Shown here: piece by piece, positions 43,810-52,108 of the stretch
How positions within the stretch are numbered: position 1 is the first letter of the stretch
Layout: every line of letters starts with the position of its first letter
NCBI RefSeq assembly: GCF_014201195.1
Contig: NZ_JACHDS010000001.1
Coordinates: 3,534,001 to 3,598,000, forward strand
Length of the DNA: 64,000 bases
Source: Nocardiopsis mwathae
Lineage (GTDB): Bacteria > Actinomycetota > Actinomycetes > Streptosporangiales > Streptosporangiaceae
Direction of reading: 5' to 3'
Made by a program: the position numbers and the translations under genes
The notes under the pieces: model-generated
Told to the model about the DNA's origin: nothing
The model's input: only the letters and a program-made list of their open reading frames with translations
The model's database searches: none

Positions 43810-43872
43810 GGTCCACCTCACTTGGGGGGCTGGTGGCGCTGCGGTCGTTGAGAGGAACCCTAATCGCCCCGA

Positions 43873-43884
43873 CCCGAGATCGGG
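43873..43884. promoter_or_regulatory. CCCGAGATCGGG motif upstream of the peptide-transport operon
   Basis: Arms CCCGA and TCGGG flank a 2-base centre. On the minus strand it lies about 65 bases upstream of the lipoprotein start, close to where a promoter would be. The same core occurs at 21414, 42106 and 46774. Confidence 0.35.
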
Positions 43885-44081
43885 AAAATGTAACGCATCA
43901 TCAATGGAACCGTGTCCTTTCCGCGCTTTGCCCCACACGTCCGTTTATCGGTAGGCGGAATTCCGATATCGCCATTGTGGCGCGTGCGACCCCTGGAGAA
44001 TGGGAGCATGGTGGGGGCGGCAGAGCGCCCGCCCCGGCAGGGGGAACACCCCGTCTTCGAGAACCCAGGGAGCGACAGGCA

Positions 44082-44549
44082 GTGGACGTCCAGGAGCTGG
44101 CGGCGCGCGTCAGGGCGGCGAGTTACGGTCCGGCGAGCGCGGAGGCCGTCGACCGGCAGACCGGTGTGATCGCGAAACGCCTCGATGTCCTGGCCGCGGA
44201 CTTCGGCTACGACCCCGGCGCCCTCTCCGTCGAGCAGGCCGCGGTGCTGGAGGAGGTCTACCTCACCGAGCGCGACGTCCCCGTCGTGGAGGCCGACGAC
44301 ATCCGTGATCTGTACGACGCCCACGAGCCCGACGCGGTGCCGCACAACGAGGACATGCACGTGATCGCGGTGGACCCGACCCTGTGGCAGGAGTACGCGC
44401 TGATGAGCGCAGGGGAGGCCGGAGCACTCGGGTTCCACGTGGTGTTCGACGCCGCCCGACTGGCCACGCGCCTCGGCGGCACGGAGCTGACCGACGAGCT
44501 CGCCGACGCCATCGCCTGGGAGCTCACCAGCGAGGTCTCCCCGGGGTGA
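44082..44549 (+). CDS. Uncharacterised conserved-looking protein
   Basis: A 155-residue acidic soluble protein, mostly helical (VQELAARVRAASYGPASAEAVDR, VIAKRLDVLAADFGYD), without signal or membrane segment. The GTG at 44082 was chosen because codon usage becomes typical there and AGGGAG lies about 12 bases before; the open frame reaches back to 43833 through sequence that looks non-coding. No family is recognised. It stands alone between the peptide transporter operon and the phospholipase gene. Confidence 0.6.
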   Translation: MDVQELAARVRAASYGPASAEAVDRQTGVIAKRLDVLAADFGYDPGALSVEQAAVLEEVYLTERDVPVVEADDIRDLYDAHEPDAVPHNEDMHVIAVDPTLWQEYALMSAGEAGALGFHVVFDAARLATRLGGTELTDELADAIAWELTSEVSPG

Positions 44550-44698
44550 CGGCTCGGTCGCACCGAGGTGCACCGCCGTTGCCGAACGGCAACCGAACCG
44601 TCACCGCCCCTTCTCCTTCCGGCCCTTCCGTGTGACGCACATCTCCTCTATTACTCAATGGTTGCGTCTTCACCGAACGACGGAAGGGAATCCCCCAC

Positions 44699-45322
44699 AT
44701 GCGTCCCTTTGCACGACGCGCGTCCCGATCCGCGATCGCCGCCGTCTCCGCCGCCGTGCTCGCTCTCGGCACGGCCGCGGCGGCGCACGCCGACCTGACA
44801 CCCGACGAGCTGCGCCGCGTCACCGACGAGTACCTCTTCGGCGTCGGCCTCGGCCGCTTCATCGAGATCCGCGACCAGGCCCCGCACGCCGGCCAGCTCG
44901 ACTGGAGCTCCGACTCCTGCACGATGGCGCCGAACCGCCCCCTGGGCTACGACTTCGACCCGGGGTGCAAGCGCCACGACTTCGGCTACCGGAACTACAA
45001 GCTGCAGGTGCGGTTCACCGAGCCCAACCGGCTGAAGATCGACGACAAGTTCCGCGACGACCTCTACGGCCAGTGCGGCGGCGACTGGCTGTGCCGGGGT
45101 ATCGCCGACATCTACTACCACGCGGTTCGGCAGTTCGGCGGCTTCGAAACCACCACTGACGAGGCCCTGGAGAACGGCGACGTCGAGGAGAAGGTGGAGG
45201 TCCTCGTCGAACTGGTCGACGACCTGGAGGACGCCGACACCCAGGCCGAGGCCGACCGCATCGTCGAGGAGTTCGAGGACGAGCACGACGTCGACATCGC
45301 CGAGGACTACCCGGTGAGCTGA
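44699..45322 (+). CDS. Secreted prokaryotic phospholipase A2
   Basis: A 207-residue exported protein. It has a twin basic start, a hydrophobic core and an AHA cleavage site near residue 31. DWSSDSCTMAP and GYDFDPGCKRHDFGYRNYK match the microbial (Streptomyces-type) phospholipase A2 with catalytic His93-Asp94 and the Cys pairs C74/C90 and CGGDWLC. Calcium-dependent release of fatty acids from sn-2 is the known activity. The last about 60 residues are very acidic (ENGDVEEKVEVLVELVDDL) and go beyond the usual roughly 120-residue mature domain. Confidence 0.88.
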   Translation: MRPFARRASRSAIAAVSAAVLALGTAAAAHADLTPDELRRVTDEYLFGVGLGRFIEIRDQAPHAGQLDWSSDSCTMAPNRPLGYDFDPGCKRHDFGYRNYKLQVRFTEPNRLKIDDKFRDDLYGQCGGDWLCRGIADIYYHAVRQFGGFETTTDEALENGDVEEKVEVLVELVDDLEDADTQAEADRIVEEFEDEHDVDIAEDYPVS

Positions 45323-45360
45323 CCCCCGCGCCTCTTTCCCGCCGAGGCGTCGAGGATGTG

Positions 45361-45387
45361 CGGCGCCCGGTTCCGCGCCGGGCGCCG
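45361..45387 (+). terminator. GC-rich hairpin after the phospholipase gene
   Basis: CGGCGCCCGG (45361-45370) pairs perfectly with CCGGGCGCCG (45378-45387) across a 7-base loop, 38 bases after the stop codon. Only a short TTC follows, so termination is likely but not textbook. Confidence 0.5.
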
Positions 45388-45509
45388 TTCCCGTGTCCGG
45401 TCGGACACGTTCGAGCATCGTCGCGGGTGGGTAGGTCCCCGGCTGTGCGGCGCTCGGGGCGACCCGGGCGCCGACCTGGATGTGCAGACCGCTACCCGGG
45501 GAGATCGCA

Positions 45510-45704
45510 ATGCACGCAACCGTCGGCGACCGAGTGCGGATCAAGGGCCGCGTCGTCGGGATGAAGGAGCACGTCGGGGAGATCGTCGAGGTGCGCGGCT
45601 CACAGGGCAGTCCGCCCTACCGCGTGCGCTTCGACGACGGCCACGAGACCCTGATGTTCCCCGGCCCCGACTGCATCATCGAGCAGCGCCGGCCCGCCGA
45701 CTGA
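45510..45704 (+). CDS. DUF1918 protein
   Basis: A 64-residue protein. GDRVRIKGRVVG, then GEIVEVRG and YRVRFDDGHETLMFPGPDC form the DUF1918 pattern (small SH3-like barrel) common in actinomycetes. The ATG at 45510 has GGGGAG six bases before it. The function is unknown; the fold suggests nucleic-acid or protein binding. It is convergent with the nei gene. Confidence 0.85.
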   Translation: MHATVGDRVRIKGRVVGMKEHVGEIVEVRGSQGSPPYRVRFDDGHETLMFPGPDCIIEQRRPAD

Positions 45705-45724
45705 GGCCACCCGCGCGGGTGGCC
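45705..45724. terminator. 20-bp perfect palindrome between convergent genes
   Basis: GGCCACCCGCGCGGGTGGCC directly follows the DUF1918 stop codon and lies 20 bases from the nei stop. As RNA it folds to a hairpin on either strand, a likely bidirectional terminator. Confidence 0.55.
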
Positions 45725-45744
45725 CGGCGGCACCGGCCCGGCCG

Positions 45745-46626
45745 TCACCGGGCCTGGCAGGTCGGGCACCAGAAGAGGTTGCGCCCGGCCAGCTCCGCCG
45801 CGCTGATCGGCGTCGAGCACACCCGGCACGGCTCGCCCGTGCGGTAGCAGACGTACAGGGTGTCGGGCCGGGGCACGGGGCGCGCCTCGGGGTCGGGGCG
45901 GTGCCCGGGCCGGGTGGTGATGATGTAGCCGTCGCGCACCCCGTCGTGGAGCAGGTCGGCCAGGTCCGCCCACAGGGCGTCCCACTCCTCGCGGGCCAGG
46001 TCGCGCCCGGCGCGGTAGGGGTCGATCCCGGCGCGGAACAGCGACTCGGCCCGGTAGATGTTGCCCACCCCCGCGATGACGTCCTGGCGCATCAGCAGCG
46101 CCGCGATCGTGGTGCGCGACCGGCTGACCACCCGCCACGCCCGCTCGGGGTCGGCATCGTCACGCAGCGGGTCCGGCCCCAGCTTGGCCTGGACGGCCAG
46201 CTTCTCCTCTTCGGTGATGACCTCGCAGGCGGTCGGGCCGCGCAGGTCGGCCCAGCTCGAGGCGGTGACGATCCGCACCCGGACGGCGCCCACCGGGGGC
46301 GGCGCCACCACGAAGCCGTCGCCGTCGCGGTCCAGCTCGCGCCGCTCGCCGTTCTCGGCGCGCGGTGCGCCCAGGTAGCGTTCGCCGTCGGCGTCACCGA
46401 ACGTCCAGGCCCCGTAGAGGCCGAGGTGGACGCGGAGCCAGTCACCGGAGTCGAACCCGCAGAACAGCTGCTTGCCGTGGGCTTCGGCGCCCATCAGGGT
46501 GCGCCCGTCGATCCGCCGCGCGCCGTCGGCGAACCGCCCCTGCGGGCTGCTGACCCGCACCCGGGAACCGCCGTAGTGCTTGGTGAAGTGGCTCGCCAGC
46601 CGGTGCAGGGTGTGTCCCTCGGGCAC
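45745..46626 (-). CDS. nei: Fpg/Nei family DNA glycosylase (endonuclease VIII-like)
   Basis: A 293-residue base-excision repair enzyme. The N-terminal PEGHTLHR gives catalytic Pro2 and Glu3, Lys52 lies in AHGKQLF, the helix-two-turn-helix reads AGVGNIYRAESLFRAG, and the C-terminal zinc finger is CRVCSTPI ... CPTCQ. PEGHT and the H2TH details favour the Nei2-type actinobacterial group. It removes oxidised pyrimidines and nicks the strand. It stands alone in the minus direction. Confidence 0.9.
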   Translation of the reverse strand: MPEGHTLHRLASHFTKHYGGSRVRVSSPQGRFADGARRIDGRTLMGAEAHGKQLFCGFDSGDWLRVHLGLYGAWTFGDADGERYLGAPRAENGERRELDRDGDGFVVAPPPVGAVRVRIVTASSWADLRGPTACEVITEEEKLAVQAKLGPDPLRDDADPERAWRVVSRSRTTIAALLMRQDVIAGVGNIYRAESLFRAGIDPYRAGRDLAREEWDALWADLADLLHDGVRDGYIITTRPGHRPDPEARPVPRPDTLYVCYRTGEPCRVCSTPISAAELAGRNLFWCPTCQAR

Positions 46627-46992
46627 GTCGCTCCTCCCACGACGGCCTCACCTGCCGTCCGCTCGTCCTCGCCGCGCTCGCGCCCGGCCGTCTGGCACTC
46701 TATCCGCCGGACGCGCCGAACCGGGGCAAACGGTCTGGTTCCACTTCACCCATCCGGACACCCCGAACCCCGCCCGATCTCGGGCGTTTCCTCCGCATTT
46801 GAACCGCCATCAGGCTGTCAGCGCAGCTCGCCGGAGAGTGTCCCATTGACACCCCGCCTGTCCGGCACCCAACCTGATGACACAGCGTGTTCACACAGGT
46901 GTGTAATCGGGACCATGCCGCCGGGAACCCCTCGCCCGAGCCGGCTGTGCCCTCCTCCCCCGTGCGTACCCCCCGATCGAGAAAGGCGCGCG
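46627..46992. other. Intergenic promoter region between nei and the EIIA gene
   Basis: A 366-base divergent region. It contains GCCCGATCTCGGGC (46772-46785), a TTGACA hexamer at 46845 without a convincing -10 partner, and a GTGTTCACAC/CACACAGGTGTG cluster near 46890 that could be a regulator site. No gene is seen. Confidence 0.4.
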
Positions 46993-47472
46993 ATGTTCGT
47001 CTCGGAGACGCCGTTGGTCACCGAGGACCTCGTCGACACCGGGCTCGTGGCCGCCGACTGGGACGAGGCCACACGGCGGCTCGCGGAGCTGCTCTACGTC
47101 GCGGGCCGGGTCACCGACCTGGAGGGCTTCCTCGCCGACGTGCGCGACCGCGAGGAGCGGATGCCCACCGGCATGCACGGGCGAGTGGCGCTTCCGCACG
47201 CACGCTCCACACACGTCCCCGTGCCGAGCCTGGCCGTGGGGGTGTGCGCCGACGGTGTCGACTTCTCCGGCCCGGACGGGCCCGCCCGGTTCGTCTTCCT
47301 GATCGCCGCCCCCGCCAGCGGCGGCGAGGACCACATGCGCATCCTGTCCGGGCTGGCCCGCATGCTCGTCCGCGCCGACTTCCGCACCGCGCTGCGCCGC
47401 GCACCCGACGCGCGCGCCGTCGCCGACGAGCTGCTGGCCTTCCAGCGGCGGTCCCTCCGGATCCTGCGGTGA
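46993..47472 (+). CDS. PTS EIIA component, fructose/nitrogen (PtsN) type
   Basis: A 159-residue PTS_EIIA_2 domain. GRVALPHARSTHVP carries the phosphorylatable His69, and VFLIAAPASGGEDHMRILSGLARML is the other signature. No EIIB/EIIC gene is adjacent, so it either serves a distant sugar transporter or acts as a regulatory phosphocarrier. The ATG is preceded by GAAAGG eight bases upstream. Together with dhaM it shows that the organism runs a PTS. Confidence 0.87.
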   Translation: MFVSETPLVTEDLVDTGLVAADWDEATRRLAELLYVAGRVTDLEGFLADVRDREERMPTGMHGRVALPHARSTHVPVPSLAVGVCADGVDFSGPDGPARFVFLIAAPASGGEDHMRILSGLARMLVRADFRTALRRAPDARAVADELLAFQRRSLRILR

Positions 47473-47556
47473 TCCCGGAGGTATCGGCGGCTCACGGGCC
47501 GCTCCCACCCCCGGTCGCTCCGCGCCCCGCGGAAAGGAAGGGGGACGGGATCGGCG

Positions 47557-50500
47557 CTACCGTTCCCGGGGGTCGGCGTGCAGGATCTCCTCGGCCACCG
47601 ATCCCGGGTCGTGCAGGCAGCGCCAGGCCGGAACACACACACTGGGGTGGCCGCTCAACCTGGTCAGCAGGTCGCCATGGGCCATGAGGCGGCGTAGCTC
47701 GGGGCCGTTCTCCGCCTGGTCCAGCAGGACCAGAACCTGGCCCGCCTCGGCGGTGACGCACAGGTCGGCCGCGTGCCCGTGGAACGACGGGCCGGGAGTG
47801 AAGGGCGCGCCCCGCTCCCCCAGTGCCCCGCGCAGCGCGCGCAGCGCCGCGTTCTCCCCGTCACCGGTGTGGCCGCTGGCGCACAGGTCGCGCAGCGGAC
47901 CGTCGGTCCCCGCCCAGAACACCCGGTCGCCGACGACGATCAGTCGCGACACCGCGCGGGTGAGCGCGGTGGCCCACACCTGGTCGGCGCCCACGGCCCG
48001 GTCGGCGAGCCGGGCGGACGCGCCGACGGCCACCGTCGGCGAGACCACCATGACGTCCACCGCGCCGTCCTCGGCACCGCGGAAGTCCTCGGGACCGCCG
48101 ACCCTGACCTCCCGGCGGAAGCGCTGCCGCCGCACCAGCCGCCGCAGCAGCGCCCACTGGGGTTGGAAGGGGGCGATGACGCCGACGACGGCGCCCTCCG
48201 GCAGCGACCCGTCGAGTTCCTGCAGGACGACGGCGACCCGGTAGGCCTCCTCCCGGTTGACCGCGGACGCGCCGGGCACCGGTTCGCACTCACCGGAGAA
48301 GTGCCGCCACTCCACGGCGCGCCCGCCCATGGCGCTTTCGAGCGGCGGGGCACCGCTCTCCCGCGCCGTGTCCCGGTCCCGGGTGGGGTCGGTGGCCACC
48401 GCGATCCGGCCGCCGTAGCAGCGCCGGGAGGCCACCGCGGCGATGGCCGGGTGGGAGCGGTCGTGCTCGTCGAGCCACAGCTCGGGGCGCCCGGCGGCCG
48501 CGGTGGCCGCGGCACACGCCCGGTAGGCCGAGGAGCCGCCGTGGGCGAGCTCCGGGCGCCGCTCCAGCCAGGTGGGGCCGGCTGCACCGCGCAGCCGGCG
48601 CTCCTCCGCCGGCTCCAACAGGGTAGGGGGAGCCGACTGGGCGGGGTCGCCGATGACCAGCGCCCGCTTCGCACGGTAGAGCAGCGGCAGCACCTCGGCC
48701 ATCCGGCACTGGTCCGCGCCGGCCACGACGACCAGGTCGAACAGGCCGGCCTGCGGCGGCAGCGCGCGGGCCGAGCCGACCCCGACCGCCCAGGCCGGGA
48801 CGACGGCCAGCAGGTGGGCGAAGCCCGGCCAGCCGGTCGTGTGGTGCCAGTTGAGCGTCTCCAGACGGTTGAGCAGCGCCTGGCGCCCCTGACCGGCCCG
48901 CCGGGTGACGGCGCTGTGCAGGCGCGAGGCGCCGGACAGGCGGTGGCAGGCCTGAGCCGCCTCAAGGTCGGCCACCAGGTCGGTGAGCCGGGGGACGCGG
49001 CCGCGGCGGTCCAGTGCGGTACGCCAGTCGAGTTCCACCTTGGCCGCGCGGCACAGCTGGCGGAGGTTGTCCGGGGTGGGTTCCACGCCGAGTTCGCGGC
49101 GGATGGCGGAGCGGTGGGCGAGCGCGACGAAGCCGCCACCGCGCGCCCGCTCGGCGCGCCGCAGCCAGTAGCCCGGATCGCCGCGCTCGGAGGTGAACAG
49201 CACGTCGGGGTCCCAGCCCAGGCAGATCATCCGGTCGCGCTCCTCGGCGAGCAGCGCGAGGACGTGGCCGTTGCGGGCGATCGCGTCGATGGATCTCCAC
49301 GCGCTGTCCACCCGCGCCCAGTCGTCGCGCAGGCCGCCGTCGTGGGGAGCGGGCTCCGGCGCGGCCGGGGGCTGCTCGGCGAGCCGCTCCAGGCTGCGGA
49401 TCTCCCGGGTGCGGTGCTCGGGCGAACCGGTGCGCAGGATCAGGTGGCCGGGGGCCTCTCCGGCCCGGGACACGACCCGGTCCAGCAGGCTCTCCTCGGC
49501 CGCCGCGACCAGCACGGTGTGCCCGGCCACCACGGCGGTCCGCACGACGGCGTCGACGAGGTCGTCGACACCCGTCCCCGGTGGAGCCGCCGCCGCGGTC
49601 AGGCGCTCCCGCATGGCCGACCGCAGGATCGCGTACTGCGCCTCGGTGAGGCGGGCCGCGGCCACGGGCGGCACCGCGTCGCCTCCCGCGCCCCCGCCGT
49701 CGGCGGCCGACCGCTCCGCCGCGAGCTCGCCCTCCAGCAGCGCCTCCAGCGCGGTGCCGACGGCCTGGCCGGGGCGCGGGCCGTCGCGGTGGCCGGAGTC
49801 GAGGTCGGCGAGGAGGCCGGCCACCGTCCCCGGGTGCTCCTCCTCGACGGCGGTGTTCGCGGCGGGGCCGGCCCGGAACAGCATCGCGACGTTGTGCGCG
49901 CCCGCGCGCGGGTAGACCTGCGGGAGGGTGCCGCGCATCGCGCGCGGGAGGATGTCGTCGACCCGGTCGGTGTCGAGCCGGGTGAGCAGGGTGCGGACCT
50001 TGGCCTCCAGGTCGCCGACGACGGCGTCGTGGGGGCGCGCCCCCTCGGGGTTGCCCTGGCGCAGAACGCCGCGCAGTGCGGCGAGCTCGTCGGGGTGCGT
50101 GATGCCGGCCCGCCGCAGCAGCGCGGGGTTGATGTCGGGCTCGGAGACGGCGCGCACCCGCGACTCGCCGGTGCCGGGGACGACCTCGACATCGGCGACC
50201 AGCAGCGGGGCGGCCCGCCAGCGGGAGTCGATGACGTCGCCGGGGCCGGTGCCGTCGTCGGCCTCGGGGGCGAGCAGGACGACCGGGTAGCCGTAGCGCA
50301 GCGGGCGGCCGTCGCGTTCGGCCCGCCGCAGCAGCGCCCCGGCCTCCGGCGGGACCTGCAGGGCCTCCCCCGCGCCGCTGAACAGGGCCTCGGCGCCGGC
50401 GGGCAGGCAGATGTGGGTGGGCGAGGCGGTGGCGGAGTCGGTGACGCCGAGCTCGATGAGGTGGTCGAGGACGGCCTCGCGGTGCACGCAGGCCCTGTAG

Positions 50501-50778
50501 TAGTCGAGCAGGGCGCGGATACGGCCGTCGCCGGTGCGGTGGTGCCCGGGATGGGGTTCCGGCTGCGGTGGGGCGGCGGCCGGGCGGGACGGTGCCGCGG
50601 GCGGCACGATGAGCACGGTGACGTCGCCGTCGTGCCCGGTGGGTCTGCCGGATCCGTTGGAACCGCGGGAGCCGTTCGACGGCACCGAGCGCGGGTCGCG
50701 TTCCGCACGCGCCGGGCCGCCTCGGCGGCGGTCCCGGACGAAGGAGTCGGGAGAAGGGACCGACACGTCGCACCCCAT
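47557..50778 (-). CDS. Upf1-like SF1 helicase-related protein with degenerate ATPase motifs
   Basis: A 1073-residue protein with the overall layout of a Upf1/Dna2-like SF1B helicase. A Q-motif-like LTEAQYAILRSAM near 378 is followed by APPGTGVDD at 398-406, where GPPGTGKT is expected: the Lys is Val. Motif II reads LVVVAGADQC (about 682-691) in place of a DEAxQ box. Motif III GDPAQSAPP (710-718) and the motif VI region ATALTRAVSRLIVVGD remain. The first 90 residues are Pro/Arg-rich and low complexity, so the true start may be later; no Shine-Dalgarno sequence supports 50778. ATP hydrolysis is unlikely, so a scaffold or regulatory role is inferred. A roadblock-like gene lies upstream on the same strand. 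Confidence 0.72.
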   Translation of the reverse strand: MGCDVSVPSPDSFVRDRRRGGPARAERDPRSVPSNGSRGSNGSGRPTGHDGDVTVLIVPPAAPSRPAAAPPQPEPHPGHHRTGDGRIRALLDYYRACVHREAVLDHLIELGVTDSATASPTHICLPAGAEALFSGAGEALQVPPEAGALLRRAERDGRPLRYGYPVVLLAPEADDGTGPGDVIDSRWRAAPLLVADVEVVPGTGESRVRAVSEPDINPALLRRAGITHPDELAALRGVLRQGNPEGARPHDAVVGDLEAKVRTLLTRLDTDRVDDILPRAMRGTLPQVYPRAGAHNVAMLFRAGPAANTAVEEEHPGTVAGLLADLDSGHRDGPRPGQAVGTALEALLEGELAAERSAADGGGAGGDAVPPVAAARLTEAQYAILRSAMRERLTAAAAPPGTGVDDLVDAVVRTAVVAGHTVLVAAAEESLLDRVVSRAGEAPGHLILRTGSPEHRTREIRSLERLAEQPPAAPEPAPHDGGLRDDWARVDSAWRSIDAIARNGHVLALLAEERDRMICLGWDPDVLFTSERGDPGYWLRRAERARGGGFVALAHRSAIRRELGVEPTPDNLRQLCRAAKVELDWRTALDRRGRVPRLTDLVADLEAAQACHRLSGASRLHSAVTRRAGQGRQALLNRLETLNWHHTTGWPGFAHLLAVVPAWAVGVGSARALPPQAGLFDLVVVAGADQCRMAEVLPLLYRAKRALVIGDPAQSAPPTLLEPAEERRLRGAAGPTWLERRPELAHGGSSAYRACAAATAAAGRPELWLDEHDRSHPAIAAVASRRCYGGRIAVATDPTRDRDTARESGAPPLESAMGGRAVEWRHFSGECEPVPGASAVNREEAYRVAVVLQELDGSLPEGAVVGVIAPFQPQWALLRRLVRRQRFRREVRVGGPEDFRGAEDGAVDVMVVSPTVAVGASARLADRAVGADQVWATALTRAVSRLIVVGDRVFWAGTDGPLRDLCASGHTGDGENAALRALRGALGERGAPFTPGPSFHGHAADLCVTAEAGQVLVLLDQAENGPELRRLMAHGDLLTRLSGHPSVCVPAWRCLHDPGSVAEEILHADPRER

Positions 50779-50987
50779 GTCGAATCGCGGATGAGAACCG
50801 GCTCGACCGGGACGTGATCAGCCGACCACCCCCGGTCAGTGGCCCCTATTGTGCTCCCGCGGCGGTCGACGTGCAGGAAGAACGGAGAAAAAACTCCTGG
50901 TAGCACGGGGAAAGGGGCGGTCCGGGGCCCCGGTCGGGAGCGTCGGCTCCCGCGGGTTCGGGCCCGCGGGCCGGGCGGCGCGGCGGG

Positions 50988-51530
50988 TCAGAGCGCCTTG
51001 AGCGCCGCCAGGACGCGGTGCAGGGTCGCGGTGTCGGGGCGGTCGGCGAGCAGTGTGCCGCCGCGGTCCGCGGGGGCGGTGGAGCAGGGGGCGGGACGGG
51101 GTCGGGGGGGAAGCGGTCGTGGGGCCTGTTCGGGGACCGGGGCCGGACGACCGCGGCGGGAACCGCGCAGCACGCCGCGCACCCTCCTGCGGACGACGGC
51201 GAGGGCGCCGTCGTTCCGGCCCATCCGGATCTGCACGCCCAGCCGGGTGCCCGGCCCCGCGCGCACGGCCGCGACCAACAGGTGGGTGTCGCTCCGGGTG
51301 ACGAGGAGGTCCTCCGGCACACCGCGGCCGCTCCCGCACGGCGCCCGGAACAGGCGCTCGCCCACGACCCGGCCGATGGAGCGGGCCGACCGGCGGGCCT
51401 GCTCCCGCTCGGCGACGGGGTCCGGCCCGAGTGCGGCGAGGACGTGGCCGCTTCGGTAATCCACCAGGGCCACCCCGCAGACGCCGGGTATTGCCAGGAT
51501 TTCGCGCAACTGGTCACCGATCGCGAGCAA
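50988..51530 (-). CDS. Roadblock/LC7-like protein
   Basis: A 180-residue protein starting at a TTG with GAGG six bases upstream. LREILAIPGVCGVALVDYRSGHVLAALG and LLVAAVRAGPGTRLGVQIRMGR have the roadblock/LC7 (longin-like) spacing, here followed by an Arg/Pro-rich linker and a short helix. Bacterial roadblock proteins usually regulate small GTPases (MglA-type) or multimeric switches. No GTPase gene is nearby; it lies 209 bases upstream of the degenerate helicase gene on the same strand. The family call is moderate. Confidence 0.5.
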   Translation of the reverse strand: MLAIGDQLREILAIPGVCGVALVDYRSGHVLAALGPDPVAEREQARRSARSIGRVVGERLFRAPCGSGRGVPEDLLVTRSDTHLLVAAVRAGPGTRLGVQIRMGRNDGALAVVRRRVRGVLRGSRRGRPAPVPEQAPRPLPPRPRPAPCSTAPADRGGTLLADRPDTATLHRVLAALKAL

Positions 51531-52108
51531 GGCACGCCTCCAGATGTCCGATCCGCGTCCGGGTTCCTCGGGGCGCCCCGGCGCGAATCGTTCGCGTCAT
51601 GGGATTGTGAGCGTATTGCTACCCGACCGCCTTTCGCACCGTTTCTCGAAGATTTCTTTCCGGTGGAGCGGACGATTCCGAGGTTCCATGCCCTCTATCC
51701 GGTAATCGCCCTCGACGCACGAGTGTCGGAATCCCGCGGGGCCGACGACGCACGCGCGATCCCCTGCACTACAGGCTCTTCCGCCCGTCCCCGCGCGTTC
51801 CTCCGCCGTACGCCCTCCGTTCATCGGTCCGACTCCGGCCGCGACCGCGAGCCGCACCGCCCGTATCCCGACCCGTTTCCGATCCGCTTCCGATCCGATT
51901 CCGCAGTTCACGGAGTCCCCATTGAACCGGGCGAACGGGGAGCGGTGGAAACGATCAGCGAGTCGGGGCGATAAACCGCCCGGACATTGCCCACCGATGC
52001 TTTCCCATGCTTTCCGATTCGTCGGGGATACCAATCACGCCACTGTGGCCAGCGGATTCTTCCCCCGGCGCACGACCGATTCCCGCCTCCCCGGCCGAGG
52101 GCGCCGCC
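51531..52108. other. 578-bp intergenic region, no supported gene
   Basis: A 145-codon open frame on the minus strand has Arg/Gly-rich noise and no domain. Two full and one partial direct repeats beginning TTCCGATCC lie at 51877-51905. The region is less GC-rich than its neighbours and should hold the roadblock gene promoter. Confidence 0.4.

Noticed and set aside
46845-46880. Sigma-70-like promoter with perfect TTGACA upstream of the EIIA gene
   Set aside because: At 17-19 bases downstream only CAACCT/AACCTG-like sequence is found, a poor -10 box, so no promoter is claimed.
51597-52034. 145-codon minus-strand frame in the gap before the PucR gene
   Set aside because: No recognisable sequence or start signal; treated as non-coding.
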